A DNA stretch of 64,000 bases from Rhodobacter aestuarii (GCF_900156655.1 NZ_FTOG01000005.1:124001-188000), one strand, 5' to 3'. Counted from the stretch's first letter, positions 21,680 through 31,862 are shown. Notes: generated by a model from the sequence alone, not told the origin. Made by a program: numbers and translations.

Positions 21680-22735
21680 ATGGTTCCGCTCGATAAACTT
21701 GCGCAGATCACGGCGCGCTTTGAATTTCTTGAGGCAAAACTCAATTCCGCGCTTGCCCCCGGCGAGATCGCGGCGCTGTCGCGTGAATATTCCGATTTGC
21801 GCCCGGTAGTAGAGGAGATTTCGGCCTATCGCACCGCGCTTGATGATCTGGTCGAGGCCGAAGGCTGGCTCGCCGATCCTGAGATGCGCGATTTGGCCGA
21901 GGAAGAACTGCCGCGCCTCAAGGCCCGCATCCCGGAAATGGAACAGGCGCTGCGCATTGCGCTGCTGCCCAAAGATGCCGCCGATGCCCGGCCCGCGATT
22001 TTGGAAATCCGCCCCGGCACGGGCGGCGAGGAAGCCGCGCTTTTCGCCCATGACCTTTGGCGCATGTATGAACGCCATAGCGAAAAAATGGGCTGGCGGT
22101 TTGAGCGGCTGGAGTTCACGCCCACCGAACTGGGCGGCCTCAAAGAAGGCATGGCCCGGATTGAAGGCGAGGGCGTTTTTGCCCGGCTGAAATACGAATC
22201 CGGTGTGCACCGCGTGCAGCGTGTGCCGGAAACAGAAGCGGGCGGGCGCATTCACACCTCGGCGGCGACGGTCGCGGTGCTGCCGGAGGCGGAAGAGGTC
22301 GATATTGATATCCCCGCCACCGACATCCGCATTGATACGATGCGATCCTCTGGTGCGGGGGGGCAGCACGTCAACACAACGGACTCCGCGGTGCGCATCA
22401 CGCATTTGCCAAGCGGCATCGTGGTGACCTCATCCGAGAAAAGCCAACACCAAAACCGCGCCATCGCCATGGCGGTGCTGCGCGCGCGGCTTTACGAGAT
22501 GGAACGCGAACGCCTTGCCACGGAACGCGCCGATAGCCGCCGCGCGCAAGTGGGCTCGGGGGACCGCTCTGAACGCATCCGCACCTACAACTTCCCGCAA
22601 GGGCGGATGACGGACCACCGCATCAACCTTACCCTCTACGCACTGCCGCAGATAATGGCGGGCGATTTGGGCGAGGTGATCGACGCGCTTGTGGCGCATG
22701 ACCAAGCAGAAAAACTCGCGGAGATGGACGGATGA
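21680..22735 (+). CDS. prfA: Peptide chain release factor 1
   Basis: 351 residues. Reads UAA and UAG stop codons and triggers peptide release. The class I tripeptide PxT is P183-E-T185 ([14 protein letters not shown]), which marks RF1 rather than RF2 (SPF). The catalytic GGQ is at 227-229 in [44 protein letters not shown] is also typical. The stop overlaps the prmC start by four bases; PrmC methylates the GGQ glutamine of this protein. Confidence 0.97.
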   Translation: MVPLDKLAQITARFEFLEAKLNSALAPGEIAALSREYSDLRPVVEEISAYRTALDDLVEAEGWLADPEMRDLAEEELPRLKARIPEMEQALRIALLPKDAADARPAILEIRPGTGGEEAALFAHDLWRMYERHSEKMGWRFERLEFTPTELGGLKEGMARIEGEGVFARLKYESGVHRVQRVPETEAGGRIHTSAATVAVLPEAEEVDIDIPATDIRIDTMRSSGAGGQHVNTTDSAVRITHLPSGIVVTSSEKSQHQNRAIAMAVLRARLYEMERERLATERADSRRAQVGSGDRSERIRTYNFPQGRMTDHRINLTLYALPQIMAGDLGEVIDALVAHDQAEKLAEMDG

Positions 22736-23562
22736 TGGTACAGATCGCGCTTATGCTGGGGACGCGCCAGCTGGAAGGCGCAGGGATCGAAGGCGCCTCC
22801 ACCGATGCGCGCCGCCTTCTCGCGCATGCGATGGCCGTGCCCGCCGAGCGGCTTTATCTCTCTGTCCATCAAGAGCTGCCAGAAGAGACCCACAAAGAAT
22901 ATCTGAAATATCTTGCGATGCGCGAAGCGCGCCAACCGGTGGCGCAAATCACCGGGCATCGCGCTTTTTGGAAGCATGAGTTTCGCGTCACTCGCGACAC
23001 GCTCGATCCGCGCCCCGAAACCGAGCTTTTGGTGGAAGTCGCGCTGGAAGAGCCCTTTGCGCGCGTGCTTGACCTTGGCACTGGCACCGGCTGTGTTTTG
23101 CTAAGCCTGCTTGCGGATCGCCCCGAGGCCAAAGGCGTGGGCACCGATATTTCGGAAGCGGCTTTGACCGTGGCCAAAGAAAATGCCGCCCGGCTAAGCC
23201 TGACGGATCGCGCCGCCTTCGTGCATGGCGATTGGTTTCATGGGGTCGAGGGGCGGTTTGATCTGATCGTTTCGAACCCTCCCTATATCACCGAAGAGGA
23301 AATGACCCATCTTGCGCCCGAAGTGCGCGATTGGGAGCCGCATCAAGCGCTCACGCCCGGCGGTGACGGGCTGGGGGCTTATCGTGCCATTGCCTTTGGG
23401 GCCTTTGCCCGGCTCAACCCTGGCGGGCGGCTGGCGCTCGAAATTGGCCCAACGCAAGCGGCGGCGGTCAGTGCGATGCTGACCGCGCAGGGCTTTGAGG
23501 TGCGCGAAGTGCGCCCCGATCTGGGCTATCGGGACCGCGTCGTTTTGGCGCACCGCCCCTAA
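22732..23562 (+). CDS. prmC: Release factor glutamine N5-methyltransferase
   Basis: 276 residues. Methylates the glutamine of the GGQ motif in release factors using S-adenosylmethionine. The SAM site is [14 protein letters not shown] (from residue 114) and the catalytic NPPY is 182-185. The N-terminal helical domain contacting the release factor is present, with [15 protein letters not shown]. Translationally coupled to prfA through ATGA. The second codon is also ATG, so the protein may begin one residue later. Confidence 0.95.
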   Translation: MMVQIALMLGTRQLEGAGIEGASTDARRLLAHAMAVPAERLYLSVHQELPEETHKEYLKYLAMREARQPVAQITGHRAFWKHEFRVTRDTLDPRPETELLVEVALEEPFARVLDLGTGTGCVLLSLLADRPEAKGVGTDISEAALTVAKENAARLSLTDRAAFVHGDWFHGVEGRFDLIVSNPPYITEEEMTHLAPEVRDWEPHQALTPGGDGLGAYRAIAFGAFARLNPGGRLALEIGPTQAAAVSAMLTAQGFEVREVRPDLGYRDRVVLAHRP

Positions 23563-23851
23563 AATGCGCAGTTCCGCGCCGATCAAAACGCGTTTAGGGT
23601 CGGCCGGAACTCGCCTAAAAGTATAAATCAGCCGCCTTTTAACCGTTTTACGCAATTTCCGTCTTGCACGCTTTGTCGTGAAGTGTTTACTCAGCGCTGT
23701 GCCCGGGGCGCTTTCGCGCACCGCACGACTTCAGCTTACACCTCGGATCCGGTCAATGCAGCGCAGGCTGCGGCTTGCTCCGATGGCGGGCTCCCGTTCC
23801 AAGGTTCCCGGCCCAGACCACCGCCCTAAAGGGCCCAACAGACGCAGGCTC
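23563..23851. other. Intergenic region between prmC and the DUF4167 gene
   Basis: 289 bases without a supported gene. An AT-richer stretch (AAAAGTATAAATCAGCCGCCTTTTAACC, near 23618-23645) is the best place for a promoter of the downstream gene. The last ~90 bases are GC-rich and contain CCCTAAAGGG, a small palindrome. No recognised RNA family. Confidence 0.4.
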
Positions 23852-24679
23852 ATGAGATCCTCCAAGTCCCGTTCGCGCAACAAGTCGAACCGTCAGCGCA
23901 GCATCGGCAATGTCATCAACCGTGTCTTCGACAGCTCCGGCCCCGAAGGCAAGGTGCGCGGCACGCCGCAGCAGATCATTGAGAAATATCTGGCGCTGGC
24001 CCGTGACGCGCAGTTGGGCAACGACCGCGTGGCCGAGCAAAACTTCTTGCAGCATGCCGAGCATTACACGCGCATGCTGGGCGAAGCGCAGCGCGAATTG
24101 GCCCGTGAACAGGAAGAGCGTCAGCGCAACTTCCAAAACAACAACGGTCAAAACGGCGGCCAGAATAACGGCCAAAACAATGGCCAGAACGGCAACCCGC
24201 GCAACCAAAACGAGGGTGGTCAAGGCGGCCAACAGGGCAACCGTGACCGTGGCGAGCGCGATCAAGTCGCTGCGCAAGGCACGGGCGAGCAGCCGCGCTA
24301 TGACGGCGCTCCGGTGATGATGCCCGATTTCTTTGCCGCGCCGGAAAGCGTGACCGAAGAAGGCTCGGGTCTTGTGGAAACGCCCGAGGCGCGCCAATCG
24401 GCGGCGCCGGAAGCGCCGCGCTCCGCACCGCGCAACCGTCGTGTGGCCCCTGAGGCCGCCCCGGTGGAAGCGCATGCTGAGGCTCCTGCCGCGCCCGAAG
24501 CGCCGGCTGAAAGCGCCGAGGCAAGCGAGAATGAGACGACTGAGGCCAAACCGGCCAAGACGTCGCGTCCGCGTGCACCGCGCAAACCGAAGGCCGAAGG
24601 CGCCGCGCCCAAGCCGCGTGCGCCGCGCGCGAAGAAAACCGCGCCCGACGCCCCGCCAGAGGCACCTGCGGCAGAATAA
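23852..24679 (+). CDS. DUF4167 domain-containing protein
   Basis: 275 residues. The N-terminal MRSSKSRSRNKSNRQRSIGNVINRVFDSSGPEGKVRGTPQQIIEKYLALARDA is the alphaproteobacterial DUF4167 domain, very basic at its start. Residues ~95-140 are low-complexity Asn/Gln/Gly, and the tail is Ala/Pro/Glu/Lys-rich with an (A/P)RAPRKPK repeat resembling a nucleic-acid-binding tail. I infer RNA or nucleoid association; the role is not established. Start at MRSSKS because the conserved domain begins there. Ends before a terminator. Confidence 0.85.
   Translation: MRSSKSRSRNKSNRQRSIGNVINRVFDSSGPEGKVRGTPQQIIEKYLALARDAQLGNDRVAEQNFLQHAEHYTRMLGEAQRELAREQEERQRNFQNNNGQNGGQNNGQNNGQNGNPRNQNEGGQGGQQGNRDRGERDQVAAQGTGEQPRYDGAPVMMPDFFAAPESVTEEGSGLVETPEARQSAAPEAPRSAPRNRRVAPEAAPVEAHAEAPAAPEAPAESAEASENETTEAKPAKTSRPRAPRKPKAEGAAPKPRAPRAKKTAPDAPPEAPAAE
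24142..24192 (+). repeat. In-frame Asn/Gln/Gly-encoding tandem repeat
   Basis: Imperfect copies of a 12-base unit close to GGCCAGAACAAC / GGCCAAAACAAT inside the DUF4167 gene, encoding runs of N-G-Q-N. Such tracts can vary in copy number by slippage. Confidence 0.6.
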
Positions 24680-24697
24680 GCCAAGCTTTTCAGTAAT

Positions 24698-24731
24698 AAC
24701 CGCGCCGCGCCCGATTTGGGCGCGGTTTTCA
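24698..24731 (+). terminator. Rho-independent terminator after the DUF4167 gene
   Basis: AACCGCGCC (24698-24706) pairs with GGCGCGGTT (24719-24727), followed by TTC; an alternative GCGCCC/GGGCGC stem overlaps it. Lies 19 bases after the stop, ahead of the convergent GST gene. Confidence 0.7.
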
Positions 24732-24733
24732 GT

Positions 24734-25405
24734 TCAAAGCGCCACGCCCTCGGGCGGGTCGGGCGGCGCGGGCGCGGTGAAGGGGGCGGGGGCCATGCCC
24801 TCGGCCCGGCACAGCGCCGCCACCGAGTTGCGCCCCTCCCAGTCCCGCGCCATCGCCGCGACGGCGGGGTAATCGGCGAGCGCAAACCAGCCCTCGGGAC
24901 GCGCGTAAAGCACCGACCAGCGCAGAAACGCGACCACATAGGCGCCCAGCACCGAGGGCGCGGCAAAAAGCGCCGGCCGCTCGGCGCAGGCGGCCTCGAT
25001 CAGCCGCAGCGCGGCGGTAAAGCGCGTGCGGGTATGGGCAAGATGGGTCTCCCGGCCCGCCTCGTCGGCGTAAAGATGGGGGTAGAACAGCGCCCGCATT
25101 TCCGGATGGGCGGTGTTCGACAGGAAAAACAGCCATTGCAGGAACAGCCCGCGCGGCACCGCAGGCGCAAGCTGCGGCGCCTGTTCGCTGAGCCACAGCA
25201 AGATCGCCCCGGTCTCGGCCAGCGGCCCCTCGGGGGTGACGAGCACCGGGATCCGCCCGGCCGGGTTGAGCGCGCGGAAAGCGGCACTTTGCTGCGCATG
25301 GGTGGATCGGTCGACAAGCGCGGTGGTGTAGCCCAGCCTTGCCTCCTCGAGTGCAAGGCGCACGATCAGGCTGGCATTGTCGGGGGCGTAATGCAGCACC
25401 AGCAT
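24734..25405 (-). CDS. Glutathione S-transferase family protein
   Basis: 223 residues. The N-terminal thioredoxin-like half reads [26 protein letters not shown]...LNPAGRIPVLVTPEG-PLAETGAILLWLSE, which holds the cis-Pro (RIPVL) and the E-S/T-like ETGAI glutathione-binding turn. The C-terminal half is helical. Substrate unknown. Its start overlaps the rsmA stop by one base (TGATG). The gene looks noticeably more GC-rich than its neighbours. A longer open frame on the same strand (24729-25448) does not read as protein and is a shadow. Confidence 0.82.
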   Translation of the reverse strand: MLVLHYAPDNASLIVRLALEEARLGYTTALVDRSTHAQQSAAFRALNPAGRIPVLVTPEGPLAETGAILLWLSEQAPQLAPAVPRGLFLQWLFFLSNTAHPEMRALFYPHLYADEAGRETHLAHTRTRFTAALRLIEAACAERPALFAAPSVLGAYVVAFLRWSVLYARPEGWFALADYPAVAAMARDWEGRNSVAALCRAEGMAPAPFTAPAPPDPPEGVAL

Positions 25406-26247
25406 CAGCCGCGCGCCAAAAGCCGAGCGAGGGTGCAGAATTTTTCAAGGCTCACCCGTTCGGCGCGTTCGGTGGGGGCGATGCCTGCCTCTTCTAGCAT
25501 TGCCTCAATACGTGGGTGCACGCCTTTGAGCGAGGCACGAAGCATCTTGCGGCGTTGGTTGAAGCCCGCAGCGACCACGCGCTCCAGCACCTTGGCATCG
25601 GCCTCAAACCGGGGCGCGGGCAGCGCTTTGAGATGCACCACGGCCGAATGGACCTTGGGCGCGGGTTGAAACGCCTCCGGTGGCAGATGCATGACGATTT
25701 TTGCATCGGTGCGCCACTGCGCCAAAATCGCCAGCCGCCCATAATGATTGTCGCCCACCTTGGCGGTGATGCGCTGCGCGACTTCTTTTTGGAACATCAG
25801 CGTCAGGCTGTCCCATGCGGGGGGCCATGTGGGCGGCGTGAGCCAGCGCACCAAAAGCTCGGTCCCCACATTATAGGGAAGGTTCGCAGCAATTTTGTAA
25901 GGCGTGCGCAGATGGGCCGTCACATCCACCGCCAAGGCATCGCCTTGCAGCACCTCGAGCCGATCGGGGTAATGCGCGGCAATCTCGGCCAGCGCAGGCA
26001 GGCAGCGGCTGTCTTTTTCCACTGCCAGCACCTTGCGCGCGCCCTCGGCCAAAAGGCCCCGCGTCAGCCCGCCGGGGCCGGGGCCAACCTCCAGCACATC
26101 GCAGCCCGACAGATCGCCCGCACAGCGCGCGATTTTCGCGGTGAGGTTGAGGTCCAACAGAAAGTTCTGGCCGAGCGATTTCTTCGCCACCAACTCATGC
26201 GTGGCAATCACCTCGCGCAGGGGCGGTAGCCCGTCAATCGCCGCCAT
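25405..26247 (-). CDS. rsmA: 16S rRNA (adenine1518/1519-N6)-dimethyltransferase
   Basis: 280 residues. Dimethylates two adjacent adenines near the 3' end of 16S rRNA (KsgA). [19 protein letters not shown] is the conserved N-terminus, [13 protein letters not shown] is the SAM site (from ~residue 53), and [12 protein letters not shown] is the catalytic NLPY loop. Follows pdxA on the same strand with a 39-base gap, the classic lptD-surA-pdxA-rsmA order. Confidence 0.96.
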   Translation of the reverse strand: MAAIDGLPPLREVIATHELVAKKSLGQNFLLDLNLTAKIARCAGDLSGCDVLEVGPGPGGLTRGLLAEGARKVLAVEKDSRCLPALAEIAAHYPDRLEVLQGDALAVDVTAHLRTPYKIAANLPYNVGTELLVRWLTPPTWPPAWDSLTLMFQKEVAQRITAKVGDNHYGRLAILAQWRTDAKIVMHLPPEAFQPAPKVHSAVVHLKALPAPRFEADAKVLERVVAAGFNQRRKMLRASLKGVHPRIEAMLEEAGIAPTERAERVSLEKFCTLARLLARG

Positions 26248-26286
26248 CAGCCGGTTCCTTTTCTTCTGCTTTCCGTCGCGCGGGCC

Positions 26287-27285
26287 TTAGCCGCGCCGCG
26301 CCAAGCCCATTTTTTGCGCCATCTTCAGCGCTGAAATCAAGCTGGCGGGGCTGGCCTTGCCGGTGCCCGCAATATCATAGGCCGTGCCATGATCGGGCGA
26401 GGTGCGCACGAACGGCAGCCCCAAGGTCACATTCACACCGCCATCAAAATCAAGCGTCTTGATCGGGATCAGTGCTTGGTCGTGATAGGCGCAGATCGCC
26501 CCGTCATAGCGCGCCCGTGCGGCGGGGTGGAACATCGTATCGGGCGGCAGCGGGCCGGTGACGGCATAGCCTTCTTTGCGCAGGCTTTCGACCACGGCGC
26601 CGATCCACTCCATTTCCTCGCGGCCCATCGCGCCGCCTTCGCCCGCATGGGGGTTGAGGCCTGCCACGGCAAGGCGCGGATTTTCCAAACCAAAATCGCG
26701 GCGCAACCCCTCAGAGGTGATCCGCACCGTCTCGCGCAGAAGATCGGGGGTAAAGGCCGTGGGCACATCGCGCAACGCAATATGAATGGTGGCGGGCACC
26801 ACGCGGCAGGGCGGGGTGACGCGCTCAGAGGCGAGCATCATCACCACTTTCGCGCCGCCAGCGAGATGCGCAAGATATTCGGTATGGCCGGGGAAGCTAA
26901 ACCCGGCCCCGTCTTTGAGCACGCGTTTGTTGATCGGCGCGGTGGTCAGCGCCAGCCCTTCGCCACGCATCACCAAGGCCACCCCTCGCGCGATCACATC
27001 AATCACGGCTTGCGCATTTTCCAAGTTTGGCTCGCCCGGCAGCGCCGCGCTGGGGAAGGCATGAGGCAGCACGCAAAGCCCGTTGCCCGCTTGGGTCATC
27101 GCCTCTGCAGGATGGTCGATTTCGCGCATTTTTGTGCCACGGGGCAAATGCGCGGGATCGCCAATCCAGACAAAGGGCAGGGCGGCACCAAGCGCTTCCC
27201 AGGCTTTCACGGCGAGTTCGGGGCCAACGCCTGCCGGGTCGCCACAACTCAAGATCACCGGGGCTTCGGCGGTTGATCTGCTCAT
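26287..27285 (-). CDS. pdxA: 4-hydroxythreonine-4-phosphate dehydrogenase
   Basis: 332 residues. NAD-dependent oxidation and decarboxylation in pyridoxal phosphate synthesis. The metal-binding histidines are in FPGHTEYLAHLAG, GLNPHAGEGG and AYHDQALIPIKT, and GLPFVRTSPDHGTAYDIAG is the C-terminal hallmark. The N-terminus SCGDPAGVGPELAVKAW is typical. Its start overlaps the surA stop by four bases (ATGA). Confidence 0.96.
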   Translation of the reverse strand: MSRSTAEAPVILSCGDPAGVGPELAVKAWEALGAALPFVWIGDPAHLPRGTKMREIDHPAEAMTQAGNGLCVLPHAFPSAALPGEPNLENAQAVIDVIARGVALVMRGEGLALTTAPINKRVLKDGAGFSFPGHTEYLAHLAGGAKVVMMLASERVTPPCRVVPATIHIALRDVPTAFTPDLLRETVRITSEGLRRDFGLENPRLAVAGLNPHAGEGGAMGREEMEWIGAVVESLRKEGYAVTGPLPPDTMFHPAARARYDGAICAYHDQALIPIKTLDFDGGVNVTLGLPFVRTSPDHGTAYDIAGTGKASPASLISALKMAQKMGLARRG

Positions 27286-28523
27286 GGCCGCACGATCACG
27301 GCTTCGGCTTTCAACTCGTCAAGCAGCGCATCCGCCATCACGGCGACGCGTTGGTTCACGATCTGGTTGCGAACGGCATCGGTCGACGGTCCGGTTTCGC
27401 CCAAAGCGGTGTTGATGGCACGGCCACGGTCGCACAGCATCACCAGCACGTCATTCGGGCCACGGCGCAGCACCTTGGTTTCCCCGGCATCAAGCCGGGA
27501 CACGGCCGCAGCAACATCGGCGGGCAATTCGCCGCGACGCGCGCCTTCAACACGTTCCAAACGTTCTGCGGGCAGGTCGCGCGCGACGGAATAGAGATCA
27601 TCGCAGGTATTGGCATCCGCCGCGACTTTGGCGGCGAGGCTTGCAGTTTCTTCCGCCCCGGTGGCGCCCAAAAGCAGCGTCGCATAGCCCACGGCTTGCT
27701 CGCCCGGCGCAACATCACCACCTTCATCAATCCCGCGCATGAAGAACACCGCGACAGCATTCGGCATCGACAGCGGCGCTGTGGTGCGGCCCGGACGCAG
27801 GTTCATCACCGCCCCGCGCACTTCGGCGGGCAGCCCCTCGATCGGCATCCAGTCAAGCTGACCACCTTTTCGCGAGCTGGTCGACGAAGAAATCTCCCGC
27901 GCCACCTCAGCAAATTCTGCTTCCGTGCGAGCGGCCGAGGCGCGGCGGGCTTTTGCCATGGCTTCGGCTTCACCGCCACCACCCACGCGGACGATCACTT
28001 CCGAGAGCAGCACTTGCGTCATTTCCGCTTTTGGCGTCTCAAGCGCCAGCGCGCGCGCGACATCGGCATCGGTCGCTTGAATGCGGCCCGCGAAATGCGC
28101 TTTCACCACTTCGCGCCAAATCATCCCGGCGGCCACAAAATCGCGATAGGTTTGGGCATCCACCCCGGCTTCGCCCAACGCCTTGACGAATTCTTCCGCC
28201 GTGAGGTTTGCGCGGGCGGCAAATTCGCTCATGCCCTGTTGCACCGCACCCGGTGCCAGCGAGATGCCATCGGCGCGGGCTTTCCACATCCGCAGACGGT
28301 CTTCAATCAGCGCATCTTCGGCTTGTTTGCGGATATCGCCTTTGGCGCCCAACAGCTCCATGAAGCGCGTGCGTTGCGCGATTTCATAGCCGGTGATGCC
28401 AAGGTTGTTGACGCGGATCACTGGGGCGAATTGCGAAGATTGCGCCTGTGCCATCGGGGCCGCGCCCGTCACCAGCGAGAGGGCCAGCAGGGGTGCGAGA
28501 AGCAAGGAGAAATGCCGTTTCAT
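27282..28523 (-). CDS. surA: SurA-like periplasmic chaperone/peptidyl-prolyl isomerase
   Basis: 413 residues. A signal peptide ends at AQAQ (residue ~24). The SurA N-terminal region starts VIRVNNLGITGYEIAQRTRFMELLG, followed by a helical chaperone domain. A parvulin-like region lies at about residues 165-260 (EAMAKARRASAARTEAEFAEVAREIS...KGGQLDWMPIEGLP). It assists outer-membrane protein folding. Start at MKRHFS. Lies between lptD and pdxA, the conserved context of surA; LptD is a likely client. Confidence 0.9.
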   Translation of the reverse strand: MKRHFSLLLAPLLALSLVTGAAPMAQAQSSQFAPVIRVNNLGITGYEIAQRTRFMELLGAKGDIRKQAEDALIEDRLRMWKARADGISLAPGAVQQGMSEFAARANLTAEEFVKALGEAGVDAQTYRDFVAAGMIWREVVKAHFAGRIQATDADVARALALETPKAEMTQVLLSEVIVRVGGGGEAEAMAKARRASAARTEAEFAEVAREISSSTSSRKGGQLDWMPIEGLPAEVRGAVMNLRPGRTTAPLSMPNAVAVFFMRGIDEGGDVAPGEQAVGYATLLLGATGAEETASLAAKVAADANTCDDLYSVARDLPAERLERVEGARRGELPADVAAAVSRLDAGETKVLRRGPNDVLVMLCDRGRAINTALGETGPSTDAVRNQIVNQRVAVMADALLDELKAEAVIVRP

Positions 28524-28566
28524 CCGTTCCGTCTTCCATTCGTCATGCGTGGTGGCCGCGGCGCAT

Positions 28567-30765
28567 TTAGCGTCTGCAGACCCGTGTCGGCCCATCGGTT
28601 CTGCTTTGCGCGCCAAAGCCCGCAAGCTGCACCGAAAGGCCGAAGTCGGTTTCGGGCTCCACACTAGTGGAGGAAGTGAACCGACGCGAGAGAGAAAGAT
28701 CGACGGTGACGCATTCGTTGGCATATTGCAGCCCGAATGCGGCGCGCGCGGCGCGGTCCACCGTCAGATCGTAGCGCGTCGAGAAGGTGGAGCGCCAGCC
28801 GGGGGTCCAATCCCACCCGGATTCCAGCAGCAATTCCGAGGTTTTGACATTGGCGGGCGTGGCTTCCATCCACAGATAGCCCGCCGCGAATTGTGTGCTG
28901 TCCCCAAAGTATGCCATGCGCAATTCATCGCGTGCGAAGTCGAAATCTTCGTCAAAAAGCGCGCGGTTCGAAAGCAGCAAGCCGCCTGCCGTGCTCAGAT
29001 GCGTGGCAAGCAACCAGTCCGAGCGCTTGCCCGAAAGGCCGGAACCCGCAGGGAATTGGCCGAGATCATCCAGCCGATAAATCCGCCCCGCGGTAAGCCC
29101 CAAAGACCAGCCCGAGGCATCGTGCCGGGTCCAGCTCAGGCCAAGGTTTGCGCGCGCGCCTTGCTCGCGCAGATCGGCGCCGGGGTAGCGCGAGAGCGAG
29201 AACAAATTACCCTCGTCATATTCGGTGAGCCAGCTGTCTTCATTGGGCAGGTCTTTGACGTTTTTGCCCGCCCAGATCAGCTGCACCACCGGCTCGATGA
29301 CCTGTGCGGCGCGGCCGGAACTGGCAACCCACGGCCAGCGCAATTCCACACCGATGGAGGGCAGGCTGCGCAGATGATTGCCGCTGAACTGGTCATCTTC
29401 TTGCACGGCGACACTGTCAAAGGCCAGTTGCCCTTCAACCGCACCGATAAGCCCCCCGCCCAACAGCCAATTGCGCCGCCAGTCCGCCACAGCCGAAAGC
29501 CGCAGCATATCGCGGCCATCGGCCATGCCATCGCCGTCGAGATCAAGCTCCTCGCTTGAACCGCGCAGATGCGCGTGCAGCCCTGTGGTAAAGGTCAACT
29601 CGCCACCAATCGTGTTCGGGTGAAACACTTTGGTCCAGCTTGCATCGCCTGACAGCATCGGCTCGGTCGTGTTGCTCTCGCCGTCGCGCAGACTGTAGGT
29701 GTTGCCGACGCGCGCCCAGACCACCTCATCGGCGCGCACGCGTTGCAGCGTCAGGCCAGACCAAAGCCGGTCATCATCGGATACGTCGTAATTGAGCAGA
29801 TAGGATTGGTCCGACACCGTGCGCAGTTGGAAGCTCAGCTTGAAATCATTGCGCAGCGCAAATTGGCCATCGGCAAACAAATAGCCGCGCGTTTCGCCGG
29901 GGCGGATCGAATCTCGGCTCACGGCGCCTTCGATCTGGTAGGCCCCCCAATCGAGCGCGCGGCGGTAGCGCAGCCCCAGCGTGCTGGTGTGGCCGCTTGC
30001 AAAATAGGGCGTAACGGTCAGGTCCGCCGAGGGGCCAAGGGTGATGAAATAGGGCACCTTCAACCCGGGTCCGAGTAGCGAGGTGGTGCGGAATTCGGGC
30101 TGCAAGAAGCCGCTCATCCGCTCCACCGTCGGGTCGGGCATGCGCAGTTTTGGCAGCCACAAAAGCGGCACGCCCATGGCGCGGAACTGCGCTTGGTCAA
30201 AGATCAGCTTTTGCTGCGCTTGTTCATGAGTGATCGTGCGGGCGCGGATTTCCCAAAGCGGTGTGGGGTCATTGGCGCAAATGCGGCACGAGGAGGCCAC
30301 CACTTGGCGCAAAATGGTGCGGTTGCCATCTTGGCGCTCTAGGCTATTGGCGGCGAGTTGTAACTCGCGCGACAGCACCATACGCGCGCCAAGCATCACC
30401 CCGTTTTGCAGATCCCGGCTCAGTTCGGCTTGGTCGGCCACGATCACCGATCCGGTTGCGCCCGGTTCGACCATGCGAATGGGGCCTTCAATGGTCAGAA
30501 GGTCTTTGGCTTGGTCATAGACAAGGCGCGTCGCGGACAGGCGATGCTCGTGCCAGTAAACCTCCACATTGCCTTCTGCGATGATCTCGTTCGAGGCATT
30601 AAGACGAATGCGGTCGGCCAGAAGCGTGGCGGCATCGGAAACCGGCGCCGTTGCAGGTGGAATGGCGGGCAAATCTTGCGCATGCAGTGGCGCGAAAGAG
30701 GCGGTCATCCCGATCAGCGCAAGCGCTGCGGTGGTCCGGGTCCAAGAGGGCACGCGGGCCATCAT
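28567..30765 (-). CDS. lptD: LPS-assembly outer-membrane protein LptD
   Basis: 732 residues. The signal peptide ends near LHAQD. The N-terminal LptA-like domain (IRLNASNEIIAEGNVEVYWHEHRLSATRLVYD) receives lipopolysaccharide from the periplasmic bridge, and the rest is a C-terminal beta-barrel with alternating aromatic strands. Cysteines in SCRICAND and near the C-terminus (NECVTVDLS, CRR end) could form the inter-domain disulfides known in LptD. Start at the first of two ATGs (30765), overlapping the lptG stop by four bases, with AGGAGGA upstream. Confidence 0.93.
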   Translation of the reverse strand: MMARVPSWTRTTAALALIGMTASFAPLHAQDLPAIPPATAPVSDAATLLADRIRLNASNEIIAEGNVEVYWHEHRLSATRLVYDQAKDLLTIEGPIRMVEPGATGSVIVADQAELSRDLQNGVMLGARMVLSRELQLAANSLERQDGNRTILRQVVASSCRICANDPTPLWEIRARTITHEQAQQKLIFDQAQFRAMGVPLLWLPKLRMPDPTVERMSGFLQPEFRTTSLLGPGLKVPYFITLGPSADLTVTPYFASGHTSTLGLRYRRALDWGAYQIEGAVSRDSIRPGETRGYLFADGQFALRNDFKLSFQLRTVSDQSYLLNYDVSDDDRLWSGLTLQRVRADEVVWARVGNTYSLRDGESNTTEPMLSGDASWTKVFHPNTIGGELTFTTGLHAHLRGSSEELDLDGDGMADGRDMLRLSAVADWRRNWLLGGGLIGAVEGQLAFDSVAVQEDDQFSGNHLRSLPSIGVELRWPWVASSGRAAQVIEPVVQLIWAGKNVKDLPNEDSWLTEYDEGNLFSLSRYPGADLREQGARANLGLSWTRHDASGWSLGLTAGRIYRLDDLGQFPAGSGLSGKRSDWLLATHLSTAGGLLLSNRALFDEDFDFARDELRMAYFGDSTQFAAGYLWMEATPANVKTSELLLESGWDWTPGWRSTFSTRYDLTVDRAARAAFGLQYANECVTVDLSLSRRFTSSTSVEPETDFGLSVQLAGFGAQSRTDGPTRVCRR

Positions 30766-31862
30766 CCTTCCTCCTGTTGCAAGAGCCAAGCCAGCGCCAG
30801 CATCGCGGCGATTGCGGGCGGAGCCCATCCGGCCAAGGCCGGGGGAATCTGCCCGTTATCGCCCAGAACCTGCGCCATATTGCGCAAGAAGAAAACCGAA
30901 AGCCCCGCCAAAAGCGCCATCAAAACGCGCCCGCCGGTGCCACCAAAGCGCGCATGGCGCATGGTGAACCCCGCCGCAAGAAGCACCATCGCCGCCATCA
31001 TCAGCGGTTGCGACAGTTCTGCCTGCAACCAGACCAAATGGCGCCTTGCGGAAAAGCCCGCCTCTTCCAAGGCCGAAATGAAGCTAGGCAATTCCCAGAT
31101 CGGCACGGCCGAGGGGGCATCGAAACTATCGGCAATGCTTTTCGCGGTCAGGGTCGAGGGCAGCAAAAGCTGGTCGTGATGCGTCGCGTCGCGCTCCGGG
31201 TTGGTGGAGGTGCCCAAGGGCCAGTCTTTCGCGTCGCGCAAATCCCAAGCGCCGGGGCCAAGCTGTGCCGAAGCCGCATCAAGCCGGCGGATCGGGCCGC
31301 GCTCCGCATCAAAAACAAGGAAAGTCACATCATAAAGCGCGGTGGCATCGGTGTTGCCGCGCAGCGCATGAATGACCGCCTGCCCGCCATCGGCGGTGCC
31401 TTGGCGCATCCAGATCCCTTCACGGCTGACAGAGATCGTCTGCGTTCCTTCGGCCCGCATCTGGCCTTCAATTTCTTCGGCGCGCTGCGTTGTTGCCGAA
31501 ACGATCGGATTGCCGACCATCACCAAAACCACGCCCAGCAAAAGCGCCACCATCACCGGGGCCATCAGCATGCGGAGCGCCGAACGGCCCGCTGCGCGGA
31601 TCACAACCAGCTCTGACGAACGCGCAAGCCCCAAGAACAGCACCACCGCGGCCAGAACAGTGATCAGCGGAAAGATCGAATAGAGCGTTTTCGGCAGGCT
31701 CAGTGCGGCAAGCGTGGCGGCATCGGCCAGCCCGCCTTGCTCGGCACTGATCGAGCGGATTTTCTCGACGATCTCGATCAAAAACAGCACGCCAGCAAAG
31801 GCGCCCGCAACAATCCCAAGTGCGCGCAAAAAGCGCTGCGCGATGTAAAGCGAAAGCGTCAT
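30762..31862 (-). CDS. lptG: LPS export ABC permease LptG
   Basis: 366 residues. Inner-membrane permease of the LptB2FG transporter that extracts lipopolysaccharide. The YjgP/YjgQ family pattern is clear: three N-terminal helices with LARSSELVVIRAAGRSALRML (coupling helix), a large periplasmic beta-jellyroll, and three C-terminal helices (LPQPLMMAAMVLLAAGF-like). Start at MTLSLYIAQRFL. Overlaps lptF by four bases upstream and lptD by four downstream. Confidence 0.95.
   Translation of the reverse strand: MTLSLYIAQRFLRALGIVAGAFAGVLFLIEIVEKIRSISAEQGGLADAATLAALSLPKTLYSIFPLITVLAAVVLFLGLARSSELVVIRAAGRSALRMLMAPVMVALLLGVVLVMVGNPIVSATTQRAEEIEGQMRAEGTQTISVSREGIWMRQGTADGGQAVIHALRGNTDATALYDVTFLVFDAERGPIRRLDAASAQLGPGAWDLRDAKDWPLGTSTNPERDATHHDQLLLPSTLTAKSIADSFDAPSAVPIWELPSFISALEEAGFSARRHLVWLQAELSQPLMMAAMVLLAAGFTMRHARFGGTGGRVLMALLAGLSVFFLRNMAQVLGDNGQIPPALAGWAPPAIAAMLALAWLLQQEEG

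Noticed and set aside
24729-25448. A 239-codon minus-strand frame longer than the GST gene it overlaps
   Set aside because: Translation is Ala/Arg/Gly-rich noise; the GST frame has the thioredoxin-fold motifs and the overlap with rsmA.
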